Positions 17,028 through 25,515 of a DNA stretch of 64,000 bases are shown piece by piece. The position numbers and the translations under genes were made by a program. The stretch lies in the NCBI GenBank assembly GCA_002337385.1, contig DDFY01000013.1:1-64000 (forward strand), written 5' to 3'. The notes under the pieces were generated by a model. It was not told the DNA's origin, made no database searches, and saw nothing but the letters and a program-made list of their open reading frames with translations. The DNA is from Erythrobacter sp. UBA1916. Lineage in GTDB: Bacteria; Pseudomonadota; Alphaproteobacteria; Sphingomonadales; Sphingomonadaceae. Each line of letters opens with the position of its first letter. Positions within the stretch are counted from its first letter, which is position 1.

Positions 17028-18091
17028 TTGATAAGGCGGACATAAACAATCAGGAGCCGCTGATCGGTCCATTGCGTCAGTGGGTCTACCCCGACGAAGA
17101 TGCACCCTGGCGCCATCGCGAGACTGACTGGAGCGCGGTGCTGGATCTTGCGGAGGCCAACAAGTGCCTGCTGCTCGTTGCCGAGGGGATGAAGCGGGCG
17201 GGTATTGCCATACCCCCAGAGCGCGAAGCCAGGCTCCAGGAAGTGCGCGAGAACTGTCTCCTGCAGAACATGGCCAACCTCGGGGTTACGGCGAATATCT
17301 GCAGTATTCTGCGCACCCACGGGATCAGGGCCATCTCGATGAAAGGCGTGCTCAGGGCTCACGATCTTTATGGCCGATGGGACATTCGGCCCGCGCACGA
17401 TACCGATATTCTCGTAACCGGCGCGGACTATCGGTCCGCTATTGATGTGCTTTCGGCCAACGGGTTCGATTCGCCGATCTCCGCGAATAGCAAATGGTGG
17501 CACAGCTACCTTGGCGAGTCGCCGCACCTGCCGATCTATGGCGGTCCGATCGTGGACCTCCACAACAAGGTCAAGCAGCCCGGAACGCCAGCCCCGACTG
17601 ACATCGACGGCATTCTGGCCAGGGCCAGGATCGCGAAGGTTGGCGGACGAGCGATCCCGGTGATGAGCGATATGGATGCGGCAATGCTGACCGCCAGCAG
17701 CCTGGGCAAGGCGCTGAGAAGTGGTGAGGTATGGCTCCATTATGCCCACGAGCTTCTCGTCGTCACGGCCGCACTGGATGAGGACCAGCGTGCGGCATTC
17801 AACGATTACGCGCGTGAGATCGGGGTTTCCCGCCTGTGGAACTTTGCGACCACCCTTACGGATGCGACGTTCCGCGTCGGAGAGGATGGGGTGGGCTCAC
17901 CAGCCGGTGCACAGTCTCGATGGACTGCCAATTTCGTCCGTATCGCGCATCAGCAAGCGCGCCGGTGGCGGCGCTCACAATTGCTGTGGACGTGGACCGA
18001 TGGCGGTGTCGCGCGGCCATTCCGGTTCGCGCGCGAGCTCGGCTTGGTAAGGCTGGGCGAAAAGCGTCGCCACTACGAAGACGCGTTGTAG
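17024..18091 (+). CDS. Nucleotidyltransferase-like protein (PF14907 type), probable lasso tailoring enzyme
   Basis: 355 residues from ATG 17024 (TTG 17006 is also in frame). The signature MKGVLRAHDLYGRWDIRPAH with DTDILV just after it matches the lysine/aspartate core of the uncharacterised nucleotidyltransferase family (polymerase-beta fold, Asp-x-Asp metal ligands). The remainder is helical. It diverges from the lasso precursor. Relatives occur in several lasso clusters; the pseudomycoidin enzyme adds phosphate and sugar groups. A second modification of the phosphorylated peptide is therefore plausible but unproven. Confidence 0.83.
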   Translation: MIDKADINNQEPLIGPLRQWVYPDEDAPWRHRETDWSAVLDLAEANKCLLLVAEGMKRAGIAIPPEREARLQEVRENCLLQNMANLGVTANICSILRTHGIRAISMKGVLRAHDLYGRWDIRPAHDTDILVTGADYRSAIDVLSANGFDSPISANSKWWHSYLGESPHLPIYGGPIVDLHNKVKQPGTPAPTDIDGILARARIAKVGGRAIPVMSDMDAAMLTASSLGKALRSGEVWLHYAHELLVVTAALDEDQRAAFNDYAREIGVSRLWNFATTLTDATFRVGEDGVGSPAGAQSRWTANFVRIAHQQARRWRRSQLLWTWTDGGVARPFRFARELGLVRLGEKRRHYEDAL

Positions 18092-18113
18092 CGCTTGGGG
18101 GGGCTCGCTGCGG

Positions 18114-18141
18114 AGCCTGCGGTCATTTCCCGCAGGTCTCC
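18114..18141 (+). terminator. Hairpin downstream of nucleotidyltransferase gene
   Basis: GAGCCTGCGG pairs with CCGCAGGTCTC (one bulged base) around a short loop, 22 bases after the stop and before the convergent ugd stop. There is no T-run, so it is a possible terminator only. Confidence 0.4.
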
Positions 18142-18194
18142 AGTCAGCAAAGCCCCTCAAGGCTACAATGCAATTCGTCAGGCGATGCAGCCTG

Positions 18195-19496
18195 TTATCG
18201 GCCGATGCCCACGTATTGGTAGCCGAGGCCTTCGACCTGATCGCGGTCATAGATATTGCGAAGATCGACCAGCACCGGCTGCTTGAGCATGGTCAGCACC
18301 CGGCGCAGATCGAGCGCGCGGAACTCGTCCCATTCGGTCACGATCGACAGGGCGTCTGCGCCTTCGACTGCCTCGTAGGGAGAGGCGCAGTATTCGACAT
18401 TCTGCAGCACCATGCGGGCCTGCTCTTCACCTTGCGGATCGTAAACCTTCACCTTCGCACCGGCATCCTGCAGCGTTTGCACGATGGCGATCGACGGGCT
18501 GTCGCGCATGTCGTCGGTGTTGGGCTTGAAGGTCAGGCCGAGCAGGGCGACGGTCTTGCCGCGAACGTCACCATCGAGCGCCTGAATGATCTTGCGGCCC
18601 ATGGCCCGCTTGCGGTTGTCGTTCACTGACACGACCGCTTCCACGATGCGCTGCGGCGCGCCGTAGTCCTGGCTGGTCTTGAGTAGGGCGAGCGTATCCT
18701 TGGGGAAGCAACTGCCGCCATAGCCGGGGCCGGCATGCAGGAACTTGGAGCCGATGCGGTTGTCGAGGCCGATGCCGCGGGCGACATCCTGCACGTCGCC
18801 GCCGACCTTTTCGCACAGGTCTGCGATTTCGTTGATGAAGGAGATCTTGGTCGCGAGGAACGCGTTGCCGGCATATTTGGTCAGCTCGGCAGAGCGGCGG
18901 CTCATCTCGACGATGGGCGACTTGTTCAGATAGAGCGGCCGGTAAATCTCGCGCATCACTTCGAGCCCGCGCGCATCGTCACCACCGATCACGATCCGGT
19001 CGGGGCGCTTGAAGTCGTCAATCGCCGCGCCTTCGCGCAGGAATTCCGGGTTCGAGACAACCGCGAAATCTGCGTCCGGGTTGGTTTCCTTGATGATCCG
19101 GGCCACCTCGTCGCCCGTCCCCACCGGCACGGTCGACTTGTCGACGATGACGGTGAAGCCATCGAGGTTCCTGGCGATCTCCTCGGCGGCGGCGTAAACG
19201 TAGCTGAGGTCGGCATGGCCATCGCCGCGGCGCGAGGGCGTGCCCACAGCGATGAACACGGCATCGGCGCCGGCCACGCCGGTTTCCAGCTCGGTAGTGA
19301 AGGTAAGACGCCCTGCGCGGACGTTGTTGTCGACCAGCGCATCAAGGCCGGGTTCGTAAATCGGAATCTTGCCCTGCTTGAGGGCATCGATCTTCGTCTG
19401 GTCCTTGTCGACGCAGGTCACGTCGTGACCAAAGTCGGCAAAGCAAGCTCCGGAAACCAGGCCGACATAGCCCGAGCCGATCATTGTCACGCGCAT
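18195..19496 (-). CDS. ugd: UDP-glucose 6-dehydrogenase
   Basis: 433 residues, the usual length. The N-terminal Rossmann motif is IGSGYVGLVSGACFADFGH. The catalytic cysteine lies in GPGYGGSCFPKDT near residue 260, and the C-terminal UDP-binding domain has LGLTFKPNTDDMRDSPS. It oxidises UDP-glucose to UDP-glucuronate with two NAD+ and supplies uronic acid for the exopolysaccharide encoded nearby. It lies 151 bp downstream of galE on the same strand. Confidence 0.97.
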   Translation of the reverse strand: MRVTMIGSGYVGLVSGACFADFGHDVTCVDKDQTKIDALKQGKIPIYEPGLDALVDNNVRAGRLTFTTELETGVAGADAVFIAVGTPSRRGDGHADLSYVYAAAEEIARNLDGFTVIVDKSTVPVGTGDEVARIIKETNPDADFAVVSNPEFLREGAAIDDFKRPDRIVIGGDDARGLEVMREIYRPLYLNKSPIVEMSRRSAELTKYAGNAFLATKISFINEIADLCEKVGGDVQDVARGIGLDNRIGSKFLHAGPGYGGSCFPKDTLALLKTSQDYGAPQRIVEAVVSVNDNRKRAMGRKIIQALDGDVRGKTVALLGLTFKPNTDDMRDSPSIAIVQTLQDAGAKVKVYDPQGEEQARMVLQNVEYCASPYEAVEGADALSIVTEWDEFRALDLRRVLTMLKQPVLVDLRNIYDRDQVEGLGYQYVGIGR

Positions 19497-19647
19497 CTAG
19501 GATCTTCCTCATTCATTTCTGCACTGCGGCGGACCTTTACGGGCCGCTCGTGGGAATGGAAACAACATGTGACTACCTGCCCCAAGTCGCGACAGTATTA
19601 CAGTTTTCGCCGTGTCATTAGGGTTACAACCACTGGATATGTCACTC

Positions 19648-20661
19648 TTAGCAATCGGGGCGGATCGTGCCCAGCCGCTCCTCCCAGGCGAGCGCGTGGG
19701 TGATGATCGTATCGAGATCGTCATGCTGCGGCACCCAGGGCAGGGTGGCCCTGATGCGCGCAGGATCGGAGACCAGTGCAGCCGGATCGCCCGCGCGGCG
19801 GGGCCCCATCTCGCGTTTCACCTTGCCCCCGGTCACGCGGTCGACCGCGTCGAGCACCTCAAGCACCGAGAAGCCGCGACCGTAGCCGCAGTTCATCGTC
19901 AGCGAGCGGGCAGGATCTGCCACCAGCGCGGCCAGCGCGTGGACATGGGCGGCGGCAAGGTCGCTCACATGGATGTAGTCACGCACGCCGGTGCCATCGG
20001 GCGTATCGTAGTCGGTGCCGAATACGCTGACCTTGTCGCGCTTGCCCAGCGCCGCCTCGCAGGCGACCTTGATCAGGTGGGTGGCGCCCGCGGTCGATTG
20101 GCCGGTCCGCGCCTGCGGGTCCGCGCCCGCTACGTTGAAATAGCGCAGCACGCAGAAATTGAGCGGATGGGCAGCGCTGGTGTCGGCCAGCATCTGCTCG
20201 GTCATCAGCTTTGACCAGCCATAGGGATTGATCGGGCTCTTGGGATCGTCTTCGCGCACCGGAGAGCTTTCGGGCACGCCATAGGTCGCCGCCGTGCTCG
20301 AGAAGATGACATGCGGTACGCCCGCTTTCACCACGGCCTCGATCAGCACGCGGCTCTTGGCGGTGTTGTTGTGATAATACTTGAGCGGGTTCTCGACCGA
20401 TTCGGGCACGACGATCGAACCGGCGAAATGCATGATCGCTTTCGTGCCCTGTTCGGCGAAGATGCGGGCGAGCAGGGCGGCGTCTTCGATGTCGCCCTCG
20501 TAAAACGGAACGTCATCGGGAACGGCGAAGCGAAAGCCGGTGGTCAGGTTGTCGATCACGGCGACCGGCCAGCCCGCGTCCTTGAGCGCGAGCACCGCGT
20601 GGCTGCCGATATATCCAGCTCCGCCCGTGACCAGAACCGGAACCTTTGCGCCGTCACTCAT
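19648..20661 (-). CDS. galE: UDP-glucose 4-epimerase
   Basis: 337 residues of the short-chain dehydrogenase type. It has the NAD-binding GGAGYIGSHAVLAL, the FSSTAATYG strand and the catalytic pair in NPYGWSKLMTE (Tyr-x-x-x-Lys near residue 150). It interconverts UDP-glucose and UDP-galactose and, with Ugd, provides polysaccharide precursors. The length and all motifs are normal. Confidence 0.96.
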   Translation of the reverse strand: MSDGAKVPVLVTGGAGYIGSHAVLALKDAGWPVAVIDNLTTGFRFAVPDDVPFYEGDIEDAALLARIFAEQGTKAIMHFAGSIVVPESVENPLKYYHNNTAKSRVLIEAVVKAGVPHVIFSSTAATYGVPESSPVREDDPKSPINPYGWSKLMTEQMLADTSAAHPLNFCVLRYFNVAGADPQARTGQSTAGATHLIKVACEAALGKRDKVSVFGTDYDTPDGTGVRDYIHVSDLAAAHVHALAALVADPARSLTMNCGYGRGFSVLEVLDAVDRVTGGKVKREMGPRRAGDPAALVSDPARIRATLPWVPQHDDLDTIITHALAWEERLGTIRPDC

Positions 20662-20848
20662 GTAAGACCTTCCTTCGCGGTTTGCTGCAATGCGGTGCGG
20701 AGCGTTATCTCCGCCAGCTGGTCAAAGCCAGCCCCGCACGCTGTGCTGTGTATGGCGCAGGCGCGATAGGCCCGGAATGTTGACATTTCGGTAGCGCGTC
20801 TCTCGAAAGGCCTCCCGCATTTCCGCCGGGCCCCGATAAGGATCGCAT

Positions 20849-22912
20849 GTGAGCAAGAACAGTGAAGTGACGCCGCCGGTTGCCGAGAAGCGCGCGCACG
20901 AGGTCAGCCACCATGGCCGCACGATCAGCGATCCCTACGCCTGGCTGCGCGATCCAAACTATCCGGAGATCACCGATCCCCAGGTGCTTGACCACCTGAA
21001 GGCCGAGAACGCCTTTTTTGAGGCGCAGATGGGCGGACGCAAGCCACTGATCGACGCGCTGTTTGCCGAGATGCGCGCCCGGATCAAGGAAGCCGACAGC
21101 TCGGTGCCGCAGAAGGACGGCGACTGGGTCTATTGGTCCGAATATGAGGAAGGCGGCGAATATGCCCGCTACTGGCGGCGTCCGGCGGCGGGCGGCGAGG
21201 CGCAGTGCTACCTCGATGGGCCCAAGCTGGCCGAGGGCCACGACTATTTCAGCCTCAACGATGTCTCGGTGAGCGAGAACGGGCGCTTGCTCGCCTATTC
21301 GGTCGATACCAACGGCTCGGAGCGCTACACCGCCTACGTGGTCGACCTCGCCACTGGCGAGAAGCTGGGCGACGAGATTCCCGATACCAACACCTCGCTG
21401 GTCTGGGCGGCGGACGATACTATGCTGCTCTATGGCCGCGCCAATGCGCAATGGCGGGTCGATTCGATCCTCGTCCACGTGCTTGGCACCGATGCAGCGA
21501 GCGACCGGGAAATTTACCACGAGGACCGTTTGGGCTTCACCGCAGGCGTGGGCCTATCGGGCAAGCGCGACTGGCTGATCGTCTCAGCCGGTGACCATGC
21601 CACGAGCGAAGTTCGCCTGCTGCCTGCATCCGATCCGCTCGCCGAGGCGATCCTCGTCAAGCCCGCGCGCGAAGAGGTCGAATATGGCGTCGATGTGCAT
21701 GGCGAGACGATCTACATCTGGACCAACGACGCGCACATCAACTTCCGCCTCGCCAAGGCGCCGCTCTCCGATCCGGGCAACTGGTCCGAGGTGATCCCGG
21801 GCTCGGACGACTTCTACCTCACCGGGTTCGACCTCTACGAAGATTTCTTCGTCACCGAGGGGCGGCTGGCCGGGCTCGACCAGATCGCGATCCATTCCTA
21901 CGACGCTCCGCTGGAGGGCAAGCCGATCACCTTTCCCGAGGCGACCTATTCGGCCAGCCTTGTCGGCAATCCCGAGTGGGATGTCGACACCATCCGCCTG
22001 ACCTATTCCTCGATGGTCGCGCCGCACACGGTCTACGACTATCACCTCGCCAGCGGTGAGCTGGAGACCCGCAAGGTGCAGGAGATCCCTTCCGGCTACG
22101 ATGCCTCGCTTTACACCAGCGAGCGGCTGATGATCCCCGCGCGCGACGGGACGGAGATTCCGGTCAGCGTGGTCTATAGAAAGGACCGTCCTCAGGGCGG
22201 CCCGCTGCACCTCTACGGCTACGGGGCTTACGGCATCGCCATCGATCCCTCGTTTTCGACCACGCGGCTGAGCCTTGTCGACCGCGGCTTTGCCTATGCC
22301 ATCGCCCATATCCGCGGCGGCGACGACCTTGGCCGCGCCTGGTACAACGCGGGCAAGCGCGAGCAGCGCACCAATACCTTCAACGATTTCGAGGACGTGG
22401 CACGCGGCCTGATCGCGCTTGGCTACACCGCACCGGGCAAAATCAGTTCGAGCGGCGGCTCGGCTGGCGGCGAGCTGATGGGGGCGGTGGTCAATCAGGC
22501 GCCCGAGCTGTTCGGTGCGGTGGTTGCGCATGTGCCCTTTGTCGACGTGCTCAACACCATGCTCGACGAGACGCTGCCGCTGACACCGGGCGAATGGCCC
22601 GAGTGGGGCAATCCGGTCGAGGATGTGGCCGCCTTCGACCTAATCGCCAGCTACTCGCCATACGATCAGGTGCGCGCGCAAGGCTATCCGCCGCTGATGG
22701 TGACGGCGGGGCTGAACGATCCGCGCGTGACCTATTGGGAGCCGGCCAAATGGGTGGCCCGGCTGCGCGAGCTGAAGACCGATGACAACGTGCTGGTGTT
22801 CAAGACCAACATGGGCGCAGGCCACGCGGGCAAGACCGGGCGCTTCGAAGGGCTGAAGGAAGTGGCCGAGGAGGTCGCCTTCATCCTGTGGCAGCTGGGC
22901 CTTGCCGAATGA
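20849..22912 (+). CDS. S9-family oligopeptidase (oligopeptidase B / prolyl oligopeptidase type)
   Basis: 687 residues with no signal peptide. The first 400 residues form the beta-propeller, opening with ISDPYAWLRDPNYPE. The hydrolase domain has the nucleophile in SSGGSAGGELMGAVVNQ (near 540), the Asp in LNDPRVTYWEPAKW (near 625) and the His in MGAGHAGKTGRF (near 660). It cleaves short peptides in the cytoplasm, probably after basic residues. Lasso isopeptidases also belong to S9, but those are exported and sit next to a TonB receptor, so this gene is not assigned to the lasso cluster. Confidence 0.94.
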   Translation: MSKNSEVTPPVAEKRAHEVSHHGRTISDPYAWLRDPNYPEITDPQVLDHLKAENAFFEAQMGGRKPLIDALFAEMRARIKEADSSVPQKDGDWVYWSEYEEGGEYARYWRRPAAGGEAQCYLDGPKLAEGHDYFSLNDVSVSENGRLLAYSVDTNGSERYTAYVVDLATGEKLGDEIPDTNTSLVWAADDTMLLYGRANAQWRVDSILVHVLGTDAASDREIYHEDRLGFTAGVGLSGKRDWLIVSAGDHATSEVRLLPASDPLAEAILVKPAREEVEYGVDVHGETIYIWTNDAHINFRLAKAPLSDPGNWSEVIPGSDDFYLTGFDLYEDFFVTEGRLAGLDQIAIHSYDAPLEGKPITFPEATYSASLVGNPEWDVDTIRLTYSSMVAPHTVYDYHLASGELETRKVQEIPSGYDASLYTSERLMIPARDGTEIPVSVVYRKDRPQGGPLHLYGYGAYGIAIDPSFSTTRLSLVDRGFAYAIAHIRGGDDLGRAWYNAGKREQRTNTFNDFEDVARGLIALGYTAPGKISSSGGSAGGELMGAVVNQAPELFGAVVAHVPFVDVLNTMLDETLPLTPGEWPEWGNPVEDVAAFDLIASYSPYDQVRAQGYPPLMVTAGLNDPRVTYWEPAKWVARLRELKTDDNVLVFKTNMGAGHAGKTGRFEGLKEVAEEVAFILWQLGLAE

Positions 22913-23322
22913 GCAACCGCTACCAGCAGACCTTCACCGCGCTGCCTGAGCATATCGATGCCAACGGGCATGTGAACAACGCGGTGTGGGTGCGCTGGAT
23001 GGAGGATCTGGCCACCGCGCACTGGTTTGCCGATGCCGATCCGGCGCATGTCGAGGCCTATGCCTGGGTCGTGACCCGGCACGAGATCGACTATCGCGGC
23101 AATGTGACAGAGGGCGCGCAGGTGACGGGGCTGACCGAAATCCGCGAGGGGCCGAAGGGCGCGCGGTTTGACCGCTATTTCACCTTTACCGACGCCGCAG
23201 GAAAAGTGCTGGTCCGCGCGAAGACCAGCTGGGCGATGGTCGCGCGAGATAGCTTCCGTGTGATGCGTGTTCCGGCTGAGGTGGCGGCGCCGTTTGCGCC
23301 CGAGGGCGGGTGGGAGAGCTAG
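22909..23322 (+). CDS. Hot-dog acyl-CoA thioesterase (4HBT/YbgC type)
   Basis: 137 residues from ATG 22909, which overlaps the oligopeptidase stop (ATGA). The 4HBT signature HIDANGHVNNAVWVRWMED (residues 15-33) includes the catalytic Asp, and RHEIDYRGNV continues the fold. It hydrolyses acyl-CoA thioesters; the substrate is unknown. Its TAG stop shares a CTAG with the stop of the convergent DUF2239 gene. Confidence 0.9.
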   Translation: MSNRYQQTFTALPEHIDANGHVNNAVWVRWMEDLATAHWFADADPAHVEAYAWVVTRHEIDYRGNVTEGAQVTGLTEIREGPKGARFDRYFTFTDAAGKVLVRAKTSWAMVARDSFRVMRVPAEVAAPFAPEGGWES

Positions 23323-23846
23323 GCGGCTGTCTCCGTTTCGAGCAATTCCAGGAGATAGGCGCGTAGGTCGGCAGGCCAGTTCGCGGTGACATCCGCAAGG
23401 CCCTGCCAGTCTCCGGCAAAGAGCAAGCGGGAGGCTTGTTCGAAATGCGGGAAATCGCCAGCGATAGCGTGCATGAAGTTGTAAGCGCGATCCTGCGCAG
23501 CACGACGGGCATCACCTGGGGCATCCGCCTTGCGTGCCGCATCGACCAGCCTCCGCAGGGCAGCTGAGGCACCGCCCGGCTGCGCGCTCAGCCAGTCCCA
23601 ATGCCGTGGAAGCAGGGTGACTTCGCGCGGGACTACGCCCAGCTTGGGGCGGCCCCGCTTGCGCGGCGAAGCGCTGGCTTGCGGCGGCGGCGCGTTGTCG
23701 CGCCAGTCGATATCAACCACTTTGCCGGTCGTATCGTCGAACACCAGAACGCCTTCCTCCCGCGCGCGCAGAGTGGTCGCAAGTTCGTCACGGGTGCCGC
23801 GCGCGATCCGTTGGGTGTTCTGAAAGGCCGTGCAGCTGGTCGCCAT
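23319..23846 (-). CDS. DUF2239 family protein
   Basis: 175 residues from ATG 23846, preceded by GAGG. It begins ATSCTAFQNTQRIARG and contains VFDDTTGKVVDIDWRD, a basic RKRGRPKLG linker (AT-hook-like) and LLPRHWDWLSAQPGGASAALRRLVD, the typical arrangement of DUF2239. The function is unknown; the basic RGRPK stretch hints at nucleic-acid contact. The neighbouring GIY-YIG gene diverges from it. Confidence 0.9.
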   Translation of the reverse strand: MATSCTAFQNTQRIARGTRDELATTLRAREEGVLVFDDTTGKVVDIDWRDNAPPPQASASPRKRGRPKLGVVPREVTLLPRHWDWLSAQPGGASAALRRLVDAARKADAPGDARRAAQDRAYNFMHAIAGDFPHFEQASRLLFAGDWQGLADVTANWPADLRAYLLELLETETAA

Positions 23847-23941
23847 GGTAATGCCTCGAGTTATTTTTACCCGGATAATTTGATTTCCGCCGCGCGTCAA
23901 TTTACCGGCCTGCCAAATTCAGTGCACGAATGGAGATTCGC

Positions 23942-24277
23942 ATGGACAAGACACAGCGCAAGGCGGCGCTTGCCGACTATCGTGAACGAAAGGTGGAGCC
24001 AGGAATCTATGCTCTGCGTTGCATGGCGACCGGCGAGCTATGGGTGGGGCGTGCGCCCGATCTATCGACCATAAGCAACCGCCTGTTTTTCTCGCTTCGT
24101 CAGGGAGGCCTCCGGCATCGTGCACTTCAGGCTGCCTGGGATAGGCATGGCGCAGACAATATCGTGTTCGAAGTTCTCGAGGTGCTCGATCCGGAGAAGC
24201 TGGGCTTGGGGCTCGATCGCATCATGAAGGATCGCCATGCCGATTGGTCGGAGCGGCTTAACGCGACGCGTATTTAA
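23942..24277 (+). CDS. Small GIY-YIG nuclease-family protein
   Basis: 111 residues from ATG 23942, with GGAG six bases upstream. The fold signature is PGIYALRCMATGELWVGRA, where WVG replaces the usual YIG; the conserved Arg follows, and a helix holds NRLFFSLRQG. The usual C-terminal Glu and Asn positions are not obvious, so catalytic activity is uncertain. Short sphingomonad proteins of this type often lie beside DUF2239, as here. Confidence 0.83.
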   Translation: MDKTQRKAALADYRERKVEPGIYALRCMATGELWVGRAPDLSTISNRLFFSLRQGGLRHRALQAAWDRHGADNIVFEVLEVLDPEKLGLGLDRIMKDRHADWSERLNATRI

Positions 24278-24333
24278 TGATGCGCCGCTCCCCAAAAACT
24301 TCAGTGGTCCTTGGGGCAACGACACTTGCCCAT

Positions 24334-24352
24334 GCTGCCACTTTTTGGCAGC
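24334..24352. promoter_or_regulatory. Inverted repeat, probable operator of the WYL regulator (site 1)
   Basis: GCTGCCA-CTTTT-TGGCAGC is a perfect 7-bp inverted repeat 24 bases before the start of the WYL regulator. A near-identical repeat precedes the next gene (25076-25098), suggesting autoregulation. Confidence 0.65.
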
Positions 24353-24376
24353 TGGATTGCCCTATAGACTGGGCCC

Positions 24377-25072
24377 ATGTCTCGATCTGAACGTTTGTTC
24401 GAACTTCTCCATGTGATGCGACGGCACCGCCGCCCTGCCAGTGGTAAGGCGCTGGCCGACGAGATCGGCGTCAGCCTTCGCACCCTCTACCGCGATATCG
24501 CCAGCCTTCAGGCGATGGGGGCTGCGATCGAAGGCGAGGCAGGCGTCGGCTATGTTCTGAAACCCGGCTTCCTGCTGCCACCGCTGATGTTCACGCAAGA
24601 TGAAATCGAGGCGCTGGTGCTCGGCACGCGCTGGGTTGCCAACCGCGCCGATGATCGGCTGGGCGACGCCGCTCGCAGCGCCTTGACCCGGATCGCCGCC
24701 GTATTGCCCGACGAGCTTCGCGACGAGCTTGAAGACTCGACGCTGTTCATCGGCCCTCGAACCGCAGCCCCGGTAGATGCGGTGAACCCGGCGCTGCTGC
24801 GACAGGCGATCCGCAGCGAGTGCAAGCTGGCGCTTCAATATCGCGATGGCGCTGGCAGCCTGTCCGAACGGATCGTCTGGCCGTTTGCCCTGGCCTTCTT
24901 CGATACGGCGCAGGTCTTGCTGGGCTGGTGCGAATTGCGGCAAGGTTTTCGCCACTTCCGCACCGACCGTATCGCCTCGGCGGTGCTAAGCGAGGTGCGC
25001 TATCCCAAGCGGCGTCAGGCGCTGATCAAAGAGTGGCGCGAGGCGGAAGGCATCACGAGAAGGCTTGACTGA
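24377..25072 (+). CDS. YafY-type transcriptional regulator (HTH-11 plus WYL domain)
   Basis: 231 residues. The N-terminal winged helix is SERLFELLHVMRRHRRPASG with the recognition helix GVSLRTLYRDIASLQAMG. The WYL domain runs from about residue 135 (LRQAIRSECKLALQYRDG) and includes WPFALAFFDTAQVLLGWCELR. Such regulators sense small ligands or nucleic acids. Matched inverted repeats before this gene and before the VOC gene indicate that it controls both. Confidence 0.92.
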   Translation: MSRSERLFELLHVMRRHRRPASGKALADEIGVSLRTLYRDIASLQAMGAAIEGEAGVGYVLKPGFLLPPLMFTQDEIEALVLGTRWVANRADDRLGDAARSALTRIAAVLPDELRDELEDSTLFIGPRTAAPVDAVNPALLRQAIRSECKLALQYRDGAGSLSERIVWPFALAFFDTAQVLLGWCELRQGFRHFRTDRIASAVLSEVRYPKRRQALIKEWREAEGITRRLD

Positions 25073-25075
25073 ACA

Positions 25076-25098
25076 CTGCTGCCATAAACTGACAGCAG
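25076..25098. promoter_or_regulatory. Inverted repeat, probable operator of the WYL regulator (site 2)
   Basis: CTGCTGCCA-TAAAC-TGACAGCAG has 9-bp arms with one mismatch and a 5-base spacer. It lies 43 bases before the VOC gene and matches site 1 in arm sequence and spacing. TAGACTGG follows at a similar distance in both places. Confidence 0.65.
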
Positions 25099-25140
25099 CC
25101 CGGCGTAGACTGGCTTCATTGTCCCGGATGGAGCTTTTCG

Positions 25141-25515
25141 ATGACCGATACGAACACCTTGTTTCTCTATGTCCGCGATGCCGCCGCCAGTGTGCGCTTC
25201 TATGCCGATCTGATGGGCATCGAGCCCGTTGAACAGAGCCCGACCTTCGCCCTGTTCGTGCTGCCTTCGGGGCTGGCGCTTGGCCTATGGGGCGCGGATG
25301 AGGTCGAGCCTGCTCCGGCAACAACGGGGGGTGGAAGCGAACTCGGCTTCAAGATGCCCGACGCCGCCGCGATCGACGAGATTCACGCCGAGTGGTCGGC
25401 CAAGGGGGCGATGATTGCCTTGCCGCCGACCGACCTCGGCTTCGGGCGCAGCTTCCTTGCGCTTGACCCGGACGGCCATCGGTTGCGGGTCTATGCGATG
25501 GCGGAGGAAATGTGA
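25141..25515 (+). CDS. VOC (glyoxalase/bleomycin-resistance) family protein
   Basis: 124 residues with two beta-alpha-beta-beta-beta modules: NTLFLYVRDAAASVRFYADL at the start and FLALDPDGHRLRVYAMAEEM at the end. GGAG lies seven bases before ATG. It could act on a small electrophile or bind a drug; no substrate is evident. It follows the WYL regulator by 68 bp and carries the same operator, so it is probably that regulator's target. Confidence 0.9.
   Translation: MTDTNTLFLYVRDAAASVRFYADLMGIEPVEQSPTFALFVLPSGLALGLWGADEVEPAPATTGGGSELGFKMPDAAAIDEIHAEWSAKGAMIALPPTDLGFGRSFLALDPDGHRLRVYAMAEEM

Noticed and set aside
20849..22912. S9 peptidase as the lasso isopeptidase
   Set aside because: It has no signal peptide, shows oligopeptidase B-like motifs, is separated from the cluster by ugd and galE, and no TonB receptor is present.
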